Source: Brugia malayi | Taxonomy: Eukaryota > Nematoda > Chromadorea > Rhabditida > Onchocercidae | Length of the DNA stretch: 64,000 nucleotides | Direction: 5' to 3' | Assembly (NCBI RefSeq): GCF_000002995.4 | Contig: NW_025062479.1 | Location: forward strand, 24,658,721 to 24,722,720 | Shown: positions 63,548 through 64,000 of the stretch, in pieces | Numbering within the stretch: the stretch's first letter is position 1 | How the letters are laid out: every line of letters starts with the position of its first letter | Program-made: the position numbers and the translations under genes | Notes under the pieces: model-generated | Seen by the model: the letters and a program-made list of their open reading frames with translations, nothing else | Told to the model about the DNA's origin: nothing | Databases searched by the model: none

Positions 63548-64000
63548 GTTGATATATATATATATCAATTTGTTTGTTTGATTTATATATATATATTTTG
63601 TATATGTTAATTAAATGAGTGATAACTTATCACTTATCAGACCCGTAAATATAATTTGTATACATACATACATATATATATGTATGTATTAAGGATGATA
63701 ATTTTTGAATGATGATGATAGTGATGGTAATGATGATGATGATGATTGTGAATAATAATAGTAATAGTGATAATAATAATGATAATAATTGATAATTGTT
63801 CCACCACCACTTTCTTCTTCTTCTTCTTCTTATCGAATAGCAGTTTTTTTGTTGCATAAAATTTAATTCATCCAGCAGTGAAATATATATATATTTCCAC
63901 AAAATTGTTTACCTAATATAATAATCCCATTCAGCTAATTTTTTTTTTTTCGTAAAAAAAAAAAAAATTTTTTTTTTTAGTAAATAATAGAAGGATAATA
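63548..64000. other. Upstream flank of daf-12
   Basis: Holds TATA and CATACA tracts, a TGATGA/TAATAG array (63705-63795), TTC repeats (63810-63832) and A/T runs. No gene or definite promoter element was recognised. Confidence 0.5.

Noticed and set aside
1..64000. CRISPR arrays, prokaryotic operons, Shine-Dalgarno sites
   Set aside because: The regular repeats lack unique spacers and the genes are intron-rich and eukaryotic.
1..64000. tRNA, rRNA or SL RNA genes
   Set aside because: None was recognised by eye on either strand; a covariance-model search would be needed to exclude them.

Overview
This is a stretch of AT-rich nematode nuclear DNA. Protein-coding genes are split by many GT-AG introns. 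Strong 3' splice sites lie about 20 nt upstream of two start codons with no upstream exon needed, as expected for spliced-leader trans-splicing. One gene is a clear DAF-12-type nuclear receptor, a nematode hallmark. Introns and intergenic DNA are full of poly-A/poly-T runs, trinucleotide arrays and minisatellites. The gene set would suit a parasitic (possibly clade III/spirurid) nematode, but the species cannot be read from the sequence.

Layout, left to right: (1) the 5' part of a Na+/H+ exchanger gene on the minus strand (221-3566, running off the left edge); (2) a small candidate secreted cysteine-rich protein on plus (5812-6461); (3) an 11-exon serine beta-lactamase/esterase-like LACT-family gene on plus (8910-16003), with an apparent 1-nt frame conflict in exon 1; (4) a UBA-UAS-UBX protein of the UBXN7 type on minus (19190-22977), divergent from (5) a SCYL2-type pseudokinase with HEAT repeats on plus (24389-29156); (6) an SLC35F3/F4-type multi-pass transporter on minus (30084-34770); (7) a roughly 10 kb gene-poor interval with tandem repeats, nuclear-receptor half-site clusters, a perfect hairpin and a possible mariner scrap; (8) a complete 16-coding-exon daf-12 orthologue on minus (45168-63487). 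I rebuilt exon structures by hand. In every multi-exon gene the phases match across all junctions except LACT exon 1/2, and one daf-12 junction (exon 11/12) is ambiguous.

The genes do not form one pathway. UBXN7 (p97/Cullin adaptor) and SCYL2 (clathrin/AP trafficking) share a 1.4 kb divergent promoter interval. The exchanger and SLC35F gene are membrane transporters. DAF-12 is the steroid receptor that controls dauer or infective-larva decisions.

The most unusual pattern is architectural. In at least eight places in five genes, tandem repeats beside an exon carry copies of that exon's own splice donor or acceptor, with a few to about 30 nt of exon sequence. Introns here seem to have grown by repeated tandem duplication across exon/intron boundaries, leaving arrays of decoy splice sites, some of which match the nematode consensus better than the real site.
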